Positions 17,033 through 23,079 of a stretch of 64,000 nucleotides of DNA are shown piece after piece (position 1 is the stretch's first letter; every line of letters begins with the position of its first letter). The notes below the pieces were generated by a model. The model saw only the letters and a program-made list of their open reading frames with translations. It searched no databases and was not told the DNA's origin. Location: contig NZ_QJGZ01000039.1 in the NCBI RefSeq assembly GCF_003254585.1, forward strand, positions 248,001 through 312,000, written 5' to 3'. This DNA comes from Flavobacterium sharifuzzamanii (GTDB lineage: Bacteria > Bacteroidota > Bacteroidia > Flavobacteriales > Flavobacteriaceae). The translations under genes and the position numbers were made by a program.

Positions 17033-17672
17033 GATTTCCAGAAATTTTTAGTTTTTTATTCAATTCCTCGTCTTGAAAAACTAGAGGCTTTTCGGCAGGA
17101 ATCAAAAGGTTTTCCAATTGTCTTTTCTGCACAAACTCATATTGTTCTTGTACAAAATCCGAAATATCTTCAATCAACAGAATATCTTCTTTCGAAAATG
17201 ATCTTGTAAATTCATCTCGTAAACCAATCTGAATGGCTCTTCTTTCTAATTTTGATCCGTAAGGGTCGTGATCCGGATCCCACTGTAATCTCACCGAAGA
17301 TGTTTTTACTTCAATCTGCCATTCTTCATAGCTTTTTCCAAGTGAAGAATCGTGAGTAGAATAAACCGCATTTTGCAAATATTTTTGAAATGCTTCTCTT
17401 TTAAGATGAATTGCCAAAACAACTTCTTGTCCTTCTTTTGTTCCCCAGCCGTTTCTGTACATCATCCAAAGAAAATTAGGTTTGATCCACGTCATTCTTT
17501 CCAGACTAAATGCACCTCCAAAAAACTGATTTTTTACAGCAAATTCACCGATTTCTTTTCGATACGACTGATAAACAACTATTTTTTCATCGTCATATTG
17601 AGCCATTATATGATGACCAGATTTTGGCCATTCTTTTATTTGCTCGTTATATTTTTTTAATTCTATTTTCAT
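17025..17672 (-). CDS. DUF4291 domain protein
   Basis: A protein of about 215 residues. I start it at MKIELKKYNEQIKEW (17672); an upstream Met at 17687 is less likely. The body matches my memory of DUF4291: IMAQYDDEKIVVYQSYRKEI near residues 22-41, RMTWIKPNFLWMMYRNGWGT near residues 56-75, VLAIHLKREAFQKYL, then RLQWDPDHDPYG near residues 127-138 and RRAIQIGLR near residues 143-151. No function is established for the family as far as I know. It overlaps kptA by 8 bases and lies among enzymes of ADP-ribose chemistry, so a role in NAD+, ADP-ribose or modified RNA metabolism is likely but unproven. Confidence 0.8.
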   Translation of the reverse strand: MKIELKKYNEQIKEWPKSGHHIMAQYDDEKIVVYQSYRKEIGEFAVKNQFFGGAFSLERMTWIKPNFLWMMYRNGWGTKEGQEVVLAIHLKREAFQKYLQNAVYSTHDSSLGKSYEEWQIEVKTSSVRLQWDPDHDPYGSKLERRAIQIGLRDEFTRSFSKEDILLIEDISDFVQEQYEFVQKRQLENLLIPAEKPLVFQDEELNKKLKISGNHE

Positions 17673-17727
17673 TTTATAAATACACAATAGCTTGATTGTG
17701 TTTATTTTCTAATTATTTTTTTGTGAT

Positions 17728-18198
17728 TTAAAAATCATAGACCACAGCTTCTATATTCTGATCAGACAGTGTTCTAAGAATAATTGGTTCAATCATTTCC
17801 CATTTTCCTCCAGCTAATCCGCAACCAATTCTAGGCATATGAACCGATGCATTGTTTGTTTTTGCGAAATCAGAAACAGTTTTTAACCCTTCTTCAATAG
17901 CATTATATCGAATTGGCGCACCTCCATTTTCATCTTTATTGATTTTATACTGACCAATTAAATTTGCCACCCATAAATCTTCTTCAACCTGAACAAACTG
18001 CACTTTTCCTAATTCAAAATCATTTTTAGATTTAAACCATTCACGATATTGCTTTTCTGGTGTTTTCCATTTTTTTGAAATTGCCATTACAAACCCTTTT
18101 CCCCATGCACCAATATCATTGCAAACGTGAACAATTATCTTATTTTCTGATCCTTCAGGAGATGTAGCATCGCCTTTTATATATTGAATATCTTTCAT
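17728..18198 (-). CDS. macrodomain protein (ADP-ribose/Appr-1''-p processing)
   Basis: A stand-alone macrodomain of about 156 residues. The start is MKDIQYIKGDATSP (18198); two upstream in-frame Mets give only a lysine-rich extension. Ligand-binding loops are visible: YIKGDATSPEGSENKIIVHV (loop after the first strand), NDIGAWGKGFVMAISKKW (glycine-rich loop, residues 26-43) and MPRIGCGLAGGKWEMIEPII (the GCGLAGG phosphate loop, near residues 119-138). Such proteins bind ADP-ribose, dephosphorylate ADP-ribose 1''-phosphate or reverse ADP-ribosylation. In this operon it could complete the KptA by-product pathway to free ADP-ribose. Confidence 0.93.
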   Translation of the reverse strand: MKDIQYIKGDATSPEGSENKIIVHVCNDIGAWGKGFVMAISKKWKTPEKQYREWFKSKNDFELGKVQFVQVEEDLWVANLIGQYKINKDENGGAPIRYNAIEEGLKTVSDFAKTNNASVHMPRIGCGLAGGKWEMIEPIILRTLSDQNIEAVVYDF

Positions 18199-18219
18199 TT
18201 TTATATTTATTTTAATCAA

Positions 18220-18290
18220 ACGTTCCTACGGAACGTAAATTCGATTAATCGATATTTTTTTCTACCGACCAAATGTTCCTAGCGGAACAT
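18220..18290. repeat. two short intergenic palindromes between NADAR and macrodomain genes
   Basis: ACGTTCCTACGGAACGT at 18220-18236 and ATGTTCCTAGCGGAACAT at 18273-18290 are near-perfect palindromes sharing GTTCCTA..GGAAC. They look like one of the REP-type families of flavobacterial genomes. Their place inside the operon could allow mRNA processing. Confidence 0.6.
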
Positions 18291-18292
18291 CT

Positions 18293-18823
18293 TTAGGATT
18301 TTAATTCATCCCTAACCTCCATTAAAGCAAAACCTAAAAGATTCAAACCTTTCCACTTCTCAGGATTTGAAACATCTGTATGATCACTTGCCATTCCGAT
18401 TCCCCAAATTGGATCAACAGGACTTGCTTCTACAATGACTCTGTCGTTTGTGCTTAACAGAAAGGTTTTCAAGTCGAGATTTTGGCTGAACTTATGAAAG
18501 TTCCCTTCTTTTACGATTTCAAATCGGTTTTCTAACCAGATTTTATCATCGTAGTTTCTTACTTTACGTCCTAATTTTTTAGCTTCAGCAGGCGAATTGC
18601 ATTTTATAATCTTTTCTAAAATTTCCTGATCATTAAATAATTCAGCCTTTTTTGCCATCATCCAATGTTCGGCTGTTTTGTAAGTCACACCATTAACTTC
18701 GAAAGAACTTAACCACCACTGGCTGAAGCAGGTTTTAGTAATCGTTCCATCTTTACTTGGCTGATGTCCCCAGAAAAATAAAAATTTACTTTCTGGAGCT
18801 ATATTGTCTATATTGTATTTCAT
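18293..18823 (-). CDS. NADAR family protein (YbiA/DUF1768-like)
   Basis: The 176-residue protein is a NADAR (NAD and ADP-ribose) domain: LFFWGHQPSKDG near residues 15-26, CFSQWWLSSFEVNG near residues 32-45, YKTAEHWMMAKKAELFND near residues 48-65, AEAKKLGRKVRNYDDKIW near residues 79-96, and IWGIGMASDHTDVSNPEKWK with LNLLGFALMEVRDEL at the end. The family is known to act on ADP-ribose derivatives: YbiA on riboflavin-path N-glycosides, and others as glycohydrolases that remove ADP-ribose from guanine in nucleic acids. The operon points to the ADP-ribose function. Confidence 0.95.
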   Translation of the reverse strand: MKYNIDNIAPESKFLFFWGHQPSKDGTITKTCFSQWWLSSFEVNGVTYKTAEHWMMAKKAELFNDQEILEKIIKCNSPAEAKKLGRKVRNYDDKIWLENRFEIVKEGNFHKFSQNLDLKTFLLSTNDRVIVEASPVDPIWGIGMASDHTDVSNPEKWKGLNLLGFALMEVRDELKS

Positions 18824-18835
18824 TTTTTCTATTTT

Positions 18836-18961
18836 TTGTTTCAGGTTTAAAGTTTCAGGTTTTTCACTGAACTTGAAAACTGTTTTTAACTTGAAACAGT
18901 TAGCTTTTTTTGTTTCATGTTTACGTTACACAGAGAACTTGAAACCTGAAACTTGAAACAT
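18836..18961. repeat. intergenic inverted word repeat between prs-like and NADAR genes
   Basis: The gap is made of AAGTTTCAGGTTT, ACTTGAAAC and the inverse AAACCTGAAACTTGAAAC in several copies, able to form a long imperfect hairpin. No ORF. It is the largest gap within the operon apart from the regulatory one, so the leader or a processing site could be here. Confidence 0.55.
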
Positions 18962-19849
18962 TTAAATTAATTGATCCAATCCAATTACCTGAACACTTTC
19001 TCCTTCAAAATCTTTAAAAGAATTTGTGGTAAAAATTCCGTCGAAGCAGTTTAAAACTTCAAAATCTTTAAAAGAATTTGTGGTAAAAATTCCGTCGAAG
19101 CAGTTTAAAACTTCAAAACCTTTATTAAAAATTCCGTGGCTTACCGCTAAGTATAATTTTCCGGCATTTTTCTTTTTTAGTTCTTCTGCTAATCCTACGA
19201 AAGTTCCTCCTCCATCGCATATATCATCCACAATTAAACAATCCATTCCGTTTAAATCATCCTCGTAAACTTTAAAGCCAGATAATTTTCCTGTTTTTAC
19301 ATCGCGACTTTTACTGCATTCTACCACTTCAACTCCGCCTAAAAACTCAGAAACTTTGTAGATCTTTTTTAAAGCGCCACCGTCTGGAGAAATCAATTTT
19401 ACATTTTGACCAATTCTATTCAACACTTCTTTGATGAAAGTATAGTTTGGAATCACTGTACTATTATTCAACAAAGCCGGAGTAACCTCAGAGTGCGCAT
19501 CAAAAACAAAAACTTTGTTCAATTGCATTGCATTTATAATATCAGCATATACTTTAACAGATAACGGTTCGCCAGGAATCATAACACGATCTTGTCTCGC
19601 TGCCGGGAAATACGGAATAAAGAGTTCAATGATTTTAACGTCCATTCTGCGTAACGCATCAACTGTAACACACAATAAACCTAAATCGTTGAAAGAGTTT
19701 AGTCTGTGTGTAATTGTCACTTTTCTGTTTACATCAAAATCTAGAGCAATTTTAATGTGTGGTTCTCCACCAGAAAATGTAAAACTTTGAAATTTGATTT
19801 CTTCCTGATTTTGAAATGGAGCAAATTTTGGGTCGAGATTTAGTATCAT
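18962..19849 (-). CDS. short divergent ribose-phosphate pyrophosphokinase (PRPP synthetase) homologue
   Basis: A 295-residue protein (277 without an internal duplication); canonical Prs is about 310-320. It shows the family plan: IIELFIPYFPAARQDRVMIP near residues 73-92 (PYxRQDR region), FVFDAHSEVTPALL near residues 117-130 where canonical Prs has DLHxxQIQGFF, SPDGGALKKIY near residues 153-163, and the PRPP loop CLIVDDICDGGGTFVGLAEE near residues 205-224. Canonical Prs makes PRPP from ribose 5-phosphate and ATP. Phage Adps enzymes of this superfamily instead pyrophosphorylate ADP-ribose. Linkage to NAMPT and NrtR supports a role in NAD+ supply with either chemistry. Near the C-terminus an 18-residue block is perfectly duplicated. 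Confidence 0.88.
   Translation of the reverse strand: MILNLDPKFAPFQNQEEIKFQSFTFSGGEPHIKIALDFDVNRKVTITHRLNSFNDLGLLCVTVDALRRMDVKIIELFIPYFPAARQDRVMIPGEPLSVKVYADIINAMQLNKVFVFDAHSEVTPALLNNSTVIPNYTFIKEVLNRIGQNVKLISPDGGALKKIYKVSEFLGGVEVVECSKSRDVKTGKLSGFKVYEDDLNGMDCLIVDDICDGGGTFVGLAEELKKKNAGKLYLAVSHGIFNKGFEVLNCFDGIFTTNSFKDFEVLNCFDGIFTTNSFKDFEGESVQVIGLDQLI
19003..19118. repeat. perfect 54-bp tandem duplication inside the prs-like gene
   Basis: The unit 19003-19056 is repeated identically at 19057-19110, with 8 further matching bases. Being 54 bp, it keeps the frame and adds 18 residues. The block containing LNCFDGIFTTNSFKDF occurs twice in the protein (residues about 247-283). It looks recent because no base differs between copies. 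Confidence 0.95.
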
Positions 19850-19858
19850 AGTTTTTAT

Positions 19859-19879
19859 TTTGCGTTAATTATACGCAAA
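19859..19879. promoter_or_regulatory. NrtR operator, site 1
   Basis: TTTGCGT, seven bases, ACGCAAA: a perfect 21-bp palindrome with 7-bp arms. It overlaps the -7 box of the promoter for the prs-like gene, so a bound repressor would block transcription. NrtR proteins are known to bind palindromes of about this size next to NAD genes. Confidence 0.8.
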
Positions 19880-19905
19880 TGTAGAATTAAATTTTAAATA
19901 AACAA
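19876..19905 (-). promoter_or_regulatory. promoter of the NAD/ADP-ribose operon
   Basis: On the minus strand the -33 TTG (19903-19905), a 19-base spacer and the -7 element TACATTTG (19876-19883) fit the Bacteroidota TTG-N17..23-TAnnTTTG promoter exactly. The prs-like ATG is 27 bases downstream of the -7 box. Operator site 1 begins inside the -7 box, and site 2 lies upstream of the -33. Confidence 0.8.
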
Positions 19906-19910
19906 TTTAT

Positions 19911-19931
19911 TTTGTGTAAAAATTACGCAAA
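19911..19931. promoter_or_regulatory. NrtR operator, site 2
   Basis: TTTGTGT, seven bases, ACGCAAA: same length and arms as site 1 with one mismatch. It spans the stop codon of the nrtR gene. Centre-to-centre distance to site 1 is 52 bp, about five helical turns, which would suit cooperative binding or looping. Confidence 0.7.
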
Positions 19932-20615
19932 CTTTATTTCGAAGTGAAAGCCTTTCTGAATTAACTCATTATATTTCAACTTATTGAACTTAAAAAGTTT
20001 TGCTGGACGTCCCGTTTTAATTGGTGAAAATTTTTCAGTTTCTTCTAAAATACCATAACTGAGTATTTTTTTTCTGAAGTTTCTGCGGTCTATTTCTTTT
20101 TCTAAAATAGTGCAATAAAGGTTTTCAAGATCTGAGAACAAGAATTCTTCCGGAAGTAAATCGAAACCAATTGGTTCGTATGTCAATTTGGCTTTAAGCC
20201 TTTCTATTCCTTTCTTTAAGATTAAATTATGGTCAAAAGCCAAAGGCGGAATTTCATCTATCTTAAACCACTGTACTCGTTCAGCATCTGTATCAGCTTT
20301 AATCTCCAAATTCGAAGCGTCAACTAAAGCATAATACGCGACTGAAATCACACGATTTCTCGAATCTCTATGAATGTCATCGCCAAAAGTGTACAATTGT
20401 TCCATAAAAGTCAACTGCACATTTGTTTCTTCATGCAATTCACGTATTACTGCATCGCTAAGAGATTCATCATTCTGAACTAAACCTCCTGGTAATGCCC
20501 AATATTTATCTGCTGAGCCAAATTTCTGCTCAATCAACAGTGCATATAAACCATTGTTTTTATATCCAAAAACAATCGCATCTACAGCAATTCTAATATT
20601 TTGTAATTTTTCCAT
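19923..20615 (-). CDS. nrtR: NrtR-type NUDIX-domain transcriptional regulator
   Basis: About 230 residues, starting at MEKLQNIRIAVDAIVFGYKN (20615). The N-terminal 150 residues are a NUDIX domain with an intact box: G-x5-E-x7-REL-x-EE, seen in GGLVQNDESLSDAVIRELHE (residues 41-60). The C-terminal 80 residues are a winged helix (DLENLYCTILEKEIDRRNFR, RPAKLFKFNKLKYNELIQKG). NrtR proteins repress NAD genes and release DNA on binding ADP-ribose or related NAD metabolites. Two matching palindromes lie between this gene and the prs-like gene. The intact box means it might also hydrolyse ADP-ribose. It is 73 bases from the prs-like gene. Confidence 0.92.
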   Translation of the reverse strand: MEKLQNIRIAVDAIVFGYKNNGLYALLIEQKFGSADKYWALPGGLVQNDESLSDAVIRELHEETNVQLTFMEQLYTFGDDIHRDSRNRVISVAYYALVDASNLEIKADTDAERVQWFKIDEIPPLAFDHNLILKKGIERLKAKLTYEPIGFDLLPEEFLFSDLENLYCTILEKEIDRRNFRKKILSYGILEETEKFSPIKTGRPAKLFKFNKLKYNELIQKGFHFEIKFA

Positions 20616-20634
20616 AATCCTCAATCCTATCAAA

Positions 20635-20642
20635 CAAATATA
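20635..20642 (-). promoter_or_regulatory. putative -7 promoter element of nrtR
   Basis: Minus-strand TATATTTG fits TAnnTTTG and is 19 bases before the nrtR ATG. No TTG is at a good distance. No copy of the NrtR palindrome is present here, so direct autoregulation at this promoter is not supported. Confidence 0.45.
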
Positions 20643-20645
20643 ACG

Positions 20646-20700
20646 AATGAGAGCCAACTTTATAATTTAATACAAAAGCTTAAATTATAAAATTGACTCT
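20646..20700. terminator. long hairpin, probable terminator of the PKD lipoprotein gene
   Basis: GAGAGCCAACTTTATAATTT (from 20648) pairs with AAATTATAAAATTGACTCTC (to 20699) with two mismatches, around a central loop. It lies between the PKD gene stop and the nrtR promoter. It lacks a strong GC stem plus T run, so it may be a weak terminator or a repeat. Confidence 0.55.
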
Positions 20701-20722
20701 CATCAATATCTTTTAACTTTTC

Positions 20723-21079
20723 CTAGTTAACCGTAACGGTTCTTTTGGGAACAGAAGTACATTCTGCACCATCTTTTTTAACGGTAACTTCAGCCTTAGC
20801 TTCATATGTACCAGCAGCTGCGTAAGTATGCGTTACTGCAGTACCAGTTCCTGTAGTTCCATCACCAAATGTCCATTTCACTCCAACCAAAGTTCCTGTT
20901 CCTGTGTACTCAACCGAGTAGTTCATTAACTTCGGATTAGTCGCATCGGTTGAATTATGTAATTTAACAAAAATCGATTCTGCCAAACAATCTACTATCA
21001 CTTCATCATCGTGTTTACTGCACGAATTGTTCAAAAATACAGTAACAATAAGGATTAACACTGTCGCAATCTTTTTCAT
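20723..21079 (-). CDS. PKD-domain lipoprotein
   Basis: About 118 residues starting at MKKIATVLILIVTVFLNNSC (21079). This is a lipoprotein signal peptide with the lipobox ending NNSC near residue 20. The mature part is one PKD-type immunoglobulin-like domain: GVKWTFGDGTTGTGTAVTHT near residues 66-85, with the family hallmark WTFGDG and THTYAAAGTYEAKAEVTV. These domains are adhesive or structural modules on the cell surface. It is a single gene between LysR and nrtR; no partner is apparent. Confidence 0.82.
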   Translation of the reverse strand: MKKIATVLILIVTVFLNNSCSKHDDEVIVDCLAESIFVKLHNSTDATNPKLMNYSVEYTGTGTLVGVKWTFGDGTTGTGTAVTHTYAAAGTYEAKAEVTVKKDGAECTSVPKRTVTVN

Positions 21080-21146
21080 TTTTGAAAATTTTAGTGGTTT
21101 CTTTATCAAAATTACTCTTTTATGCTACGTGAACAAATGATTGAAA

Positions 21147-22052
21147 TCATAATCTATTTCCGAAAAACAGCTTTAATTCTTTTTCAATAATATCAAAAAA
21201 AGACTTTAAGTTATTATTCTTTGGAGTCAATAAATACACAAATTCTTCGGGAACATGAAAACTGTTCCAAACTAACTGCAGTTTATTTTCTTTAATATAA
21301 TGTCTTGCATTGCAATTCCAAGTTGCAGCGATTCCTTCATTTTTAGCTAAAAGCCTCAACATTTCAGATTCTGATGGAATAATGTAATTCGGAACCATCG
21401 AAGGCCTTTTTTTATTAAAAGCATGCAACCAAAATAATTTTATATGCGGAATTCGAGCATCATGACTGTACCATTTTTGTGCATTAAGCCATTGCTCTAT
21501 TTCATTATAATTATCTGCTTTCAATTTCTGGCGGAATTCTGTTATGTCCAAAGAGGTTGGAGCAACCAGAATCAATTTAATCTTCCCTACGATTTCGTAA
21601 GTTGTATCAAAAGTGTCAAATCTTTTTGTGGTAATAGCAAAATCTAATTTTTTAGCATCCACTAAAGCAAAAAGCTCATCATTTTCTGCAAAAGTAAAAT
21701 CGATTAAATCAAACTTCGAAATCAAAAGATTTCCAATGCAGTCAAAAAGATGTTTTGAGACTCCAACAGAAATTAACCGAGTAGCATCTTCTGCCTTTGC
21801 ACGAAAACCAGTTTCGACACTTTCCAGACGATCAAGCGCATCTATTATCAAATTATTCAGTAACTTAGCGTATTCGGTTGGCTCTACCCCTTTTGACTTC
21901 CGATTAAATAATTTATTTCCAACATGCGCTTCAAGCATTGAAATCTGCTGACTTACGGCAGGCTGACTCATAAACAATTCTTTTGCAGCGATCGAAAAAT
22001 TACCATTTTTATAAACCGCTTTAAATGTTCTGTACCATTCTAGATTTACCAT
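21147..22052 (-). CDS. LysR family transcriptional regulator
   Basis: The 301-residue protein has the LysR winged HTH at residues 3-60: WYRTFKAVYKNGNFSIAAKE, LFMSQPAVSQQISMLEAHVG, LFNRKSKGVEPTEYAKLL. The remaining 230 residues are the periplasmic-binding-like effector domain (LISVGVSKHLFDCIGNLLIS, LDFAITTKRFDTF). It is divergent from the DJ-1/PfpI gene at 22139 with 86 bases between, so it probably controls that gene. The inducer is unknown. Confidence 0.94.
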   Translation of the reverse strand: MVNLEWYRTFKAVYKNGNFSIAAKELFMSQPAVSQQISMLEAHVGNKLFNRKSKGVEPTEYAKLLNNLIIDALDRLESVETGFRAKAEDATRLISVGVSKHLFDCIGNLLISKFDLIDFTFAENDELFALVDAKKLDFAITTKRFDTFDTTYEIVGKIKLILVAPTSLDITEFRQKLKADNYNEIEQWLNAQKWYSHDARIPHIKLFWLHAFNKKRPSMVPNYIIPSESEMLRLLAKNEGIAATWNCNARHYIKENKLQLVWNSFHVPEEFVYLLTPKNNNLKSFFDIIEKELKLFFGNRL

Positions 22053-22113
22053 GATATAATTTTATTTATAACAAACATAGTTTATTTTATTTTTACTGAT
22101 ATCACTTTCGACG

Positions 22114-22121
22114 TAAATTTG
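22114..22121 (+). promoter_or_regulatory. putative -7 promoter element for the DJ-1/PfpI gene
   Basis: TAAATTTG fits TAnnTTTG, 18 bases before the ATG. No TTG -33 is seen, as expected for a promoter activated by the divergent LysR protein. Confidence 0.5.
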
Positions 22122-22138
22122 TTCAAAATTTAATATTT

Positions 22139-22900
22139 ATGAAGAAAATAGCATTACTCGCAATAGTTGCATTTACGGCTTTAGGCACATCTGCTGAAGC
22201 TCAAAAATCAAATAAAAAAGGGATGAAAAAAGTATTATTTGTTGTAACCAGTAATGATAAGCTGGGCAATACAGGAGAAAAAACAGGATTCTGGTCAGAA
22301 GAATTTGCTGCACCGTATTATGAATTATTAGATCAAGGAGTTGATATTACCATTGCTTCTCCACTTGGAGGCCAGCCGCCAATTGATCCAAAAAGTGCTG
22401 ATCCGGCATCGGCAACTGAAGACACAAAACGTTTTGACGCCGATAAAGTTTTACAGGAAAAGCTAAAAAATACTTTAAAACTTTCGACAGTAAACCAGAA
22501 AGATTACGATGCTGTTTTTTATCCCGGAGGTCATGGTCCTCTTTGGGACTTAGTCGAAGATAGAAACTCGATAGCTTTAATTGAATCTTTTTATACTCAC
22601 AATAAACCGGTAGCTTTTGTTTGTCATGCTCCTGCTGTTCTGAAAAACGTAAAAGTAAACGGCCAATATTTAGTTAAAGGTAAAAAAGTTACCGGATTTA
22701 CAAATGCCGAAGAAGAAGCGGTTGGTTTAACTAAAGTAGTTCCATTTTTATTGGAAGATGTTTTAGCTTCAAATGGAGCAATTTTTTCTAAAGGGGAAAA
22801 TTGGCAGCCTTACGCTGTTGCTGATGGACTTTTGATTACGGGCCAAAACCCTGCATCGTCTAAATTGGTAGCTGCAAAATTATTACAAGAGTTGAAATAA
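22139..22900 (+). CDS. exported DJ-1/PfpI family protein (Hsp31-like glutamine amidotransferase fold)
   Basis: The 253-residue protein carries an N-terminal signal peptide (MKKIALLAIVAFTALGTSAE, cleavage near residue 21-22). The rest is a class I glutamine amidotransferase-like domain of the DJ-1/PfpI/Hsp31 group: GFWSEEFAAPYYELLDQGVD near residues 47-66, AVFYPGGHGPLWDL near residues 123-136, and the nucleophile elbow FVCHAPAVL with Cys162 followed by His163. Relatives are glyoxalase III, chaperones or stress hydrolases. Export to the periplasm is unusual for the cytoplasmic glyoxalase members but known for Bacteroidota homologues. It is likely controlled by the divergent LysR gene. Confidence 0.88.
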   Translation: MKKIALLAIVAFTALGTSAEAQKSNKKGMKKVLFVVTSNDKLGNTGEKTGFWSEEFAAPYYELLDQGVDITIASPLGGQPPIDPKSADPASATEDTKRFDADKVLQEKLKNTLKLSTVNQKDYDAVFYPGGHGPLWDLVEDRNSIALIESFYTHNKPVAFVCHAPAVLKNVKVNGQYLVKGKKVTGFTNAEEEAVGLTKVVPFLLEDVLASNGAIFSKGENWQPYAVADGLLITGQNPASSKLVAAKLLQELK

Positions 22901-23079
22901 AAGGGACTAAGGGACTGAGATGTTAAGGCTCTAAGGTTTTTCTTAGTTGCTTAAAAGCTTAATCTCTTATTTCATTACTATTAAAAAAATTAAACAAATA
23001 ACAATTGCTAGGTTGCAGATAAGTTCAAAGAAAAAAACTTAGAACCTCAGAATCTTAGCATCTTAGAACCTAAAAAAAA
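22901..23079. repeat. intergenic inverted word repeat (AGGGACTAAGG / CTTAGAACCT family)
   Basis: The 179-bp gap starts with words like GGGACTAAGG, TTAAGGCTCTAAGG and TTCTTAGTTGC, and ends with the inverse AGAACCTCAGAATCTTAGC and ATCTTAGAACC. The two ends can pair as an imperfect long hairpin. No ORF and no clear terminator. Confidence 0.5.

Noticed and set aside
19003-19118. Possible CRISPR or VNTR array
   Set aside because: Only two units with no spacers, inside a coding frame, so a tandem duplication rather than a CRISPR array.
19026-19268. 80-codon plus-strand ORF across the 54-bp duplication
   Set aside because: Antisense to the prs-like gene; the repeated residues come from the duplication only.
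18962-19849. The prs-like gene as a pseudogene because of the duplication
   Set aside because: The duplication keeps the frame, and all catalytic blocks and the C-terminal strand are present.
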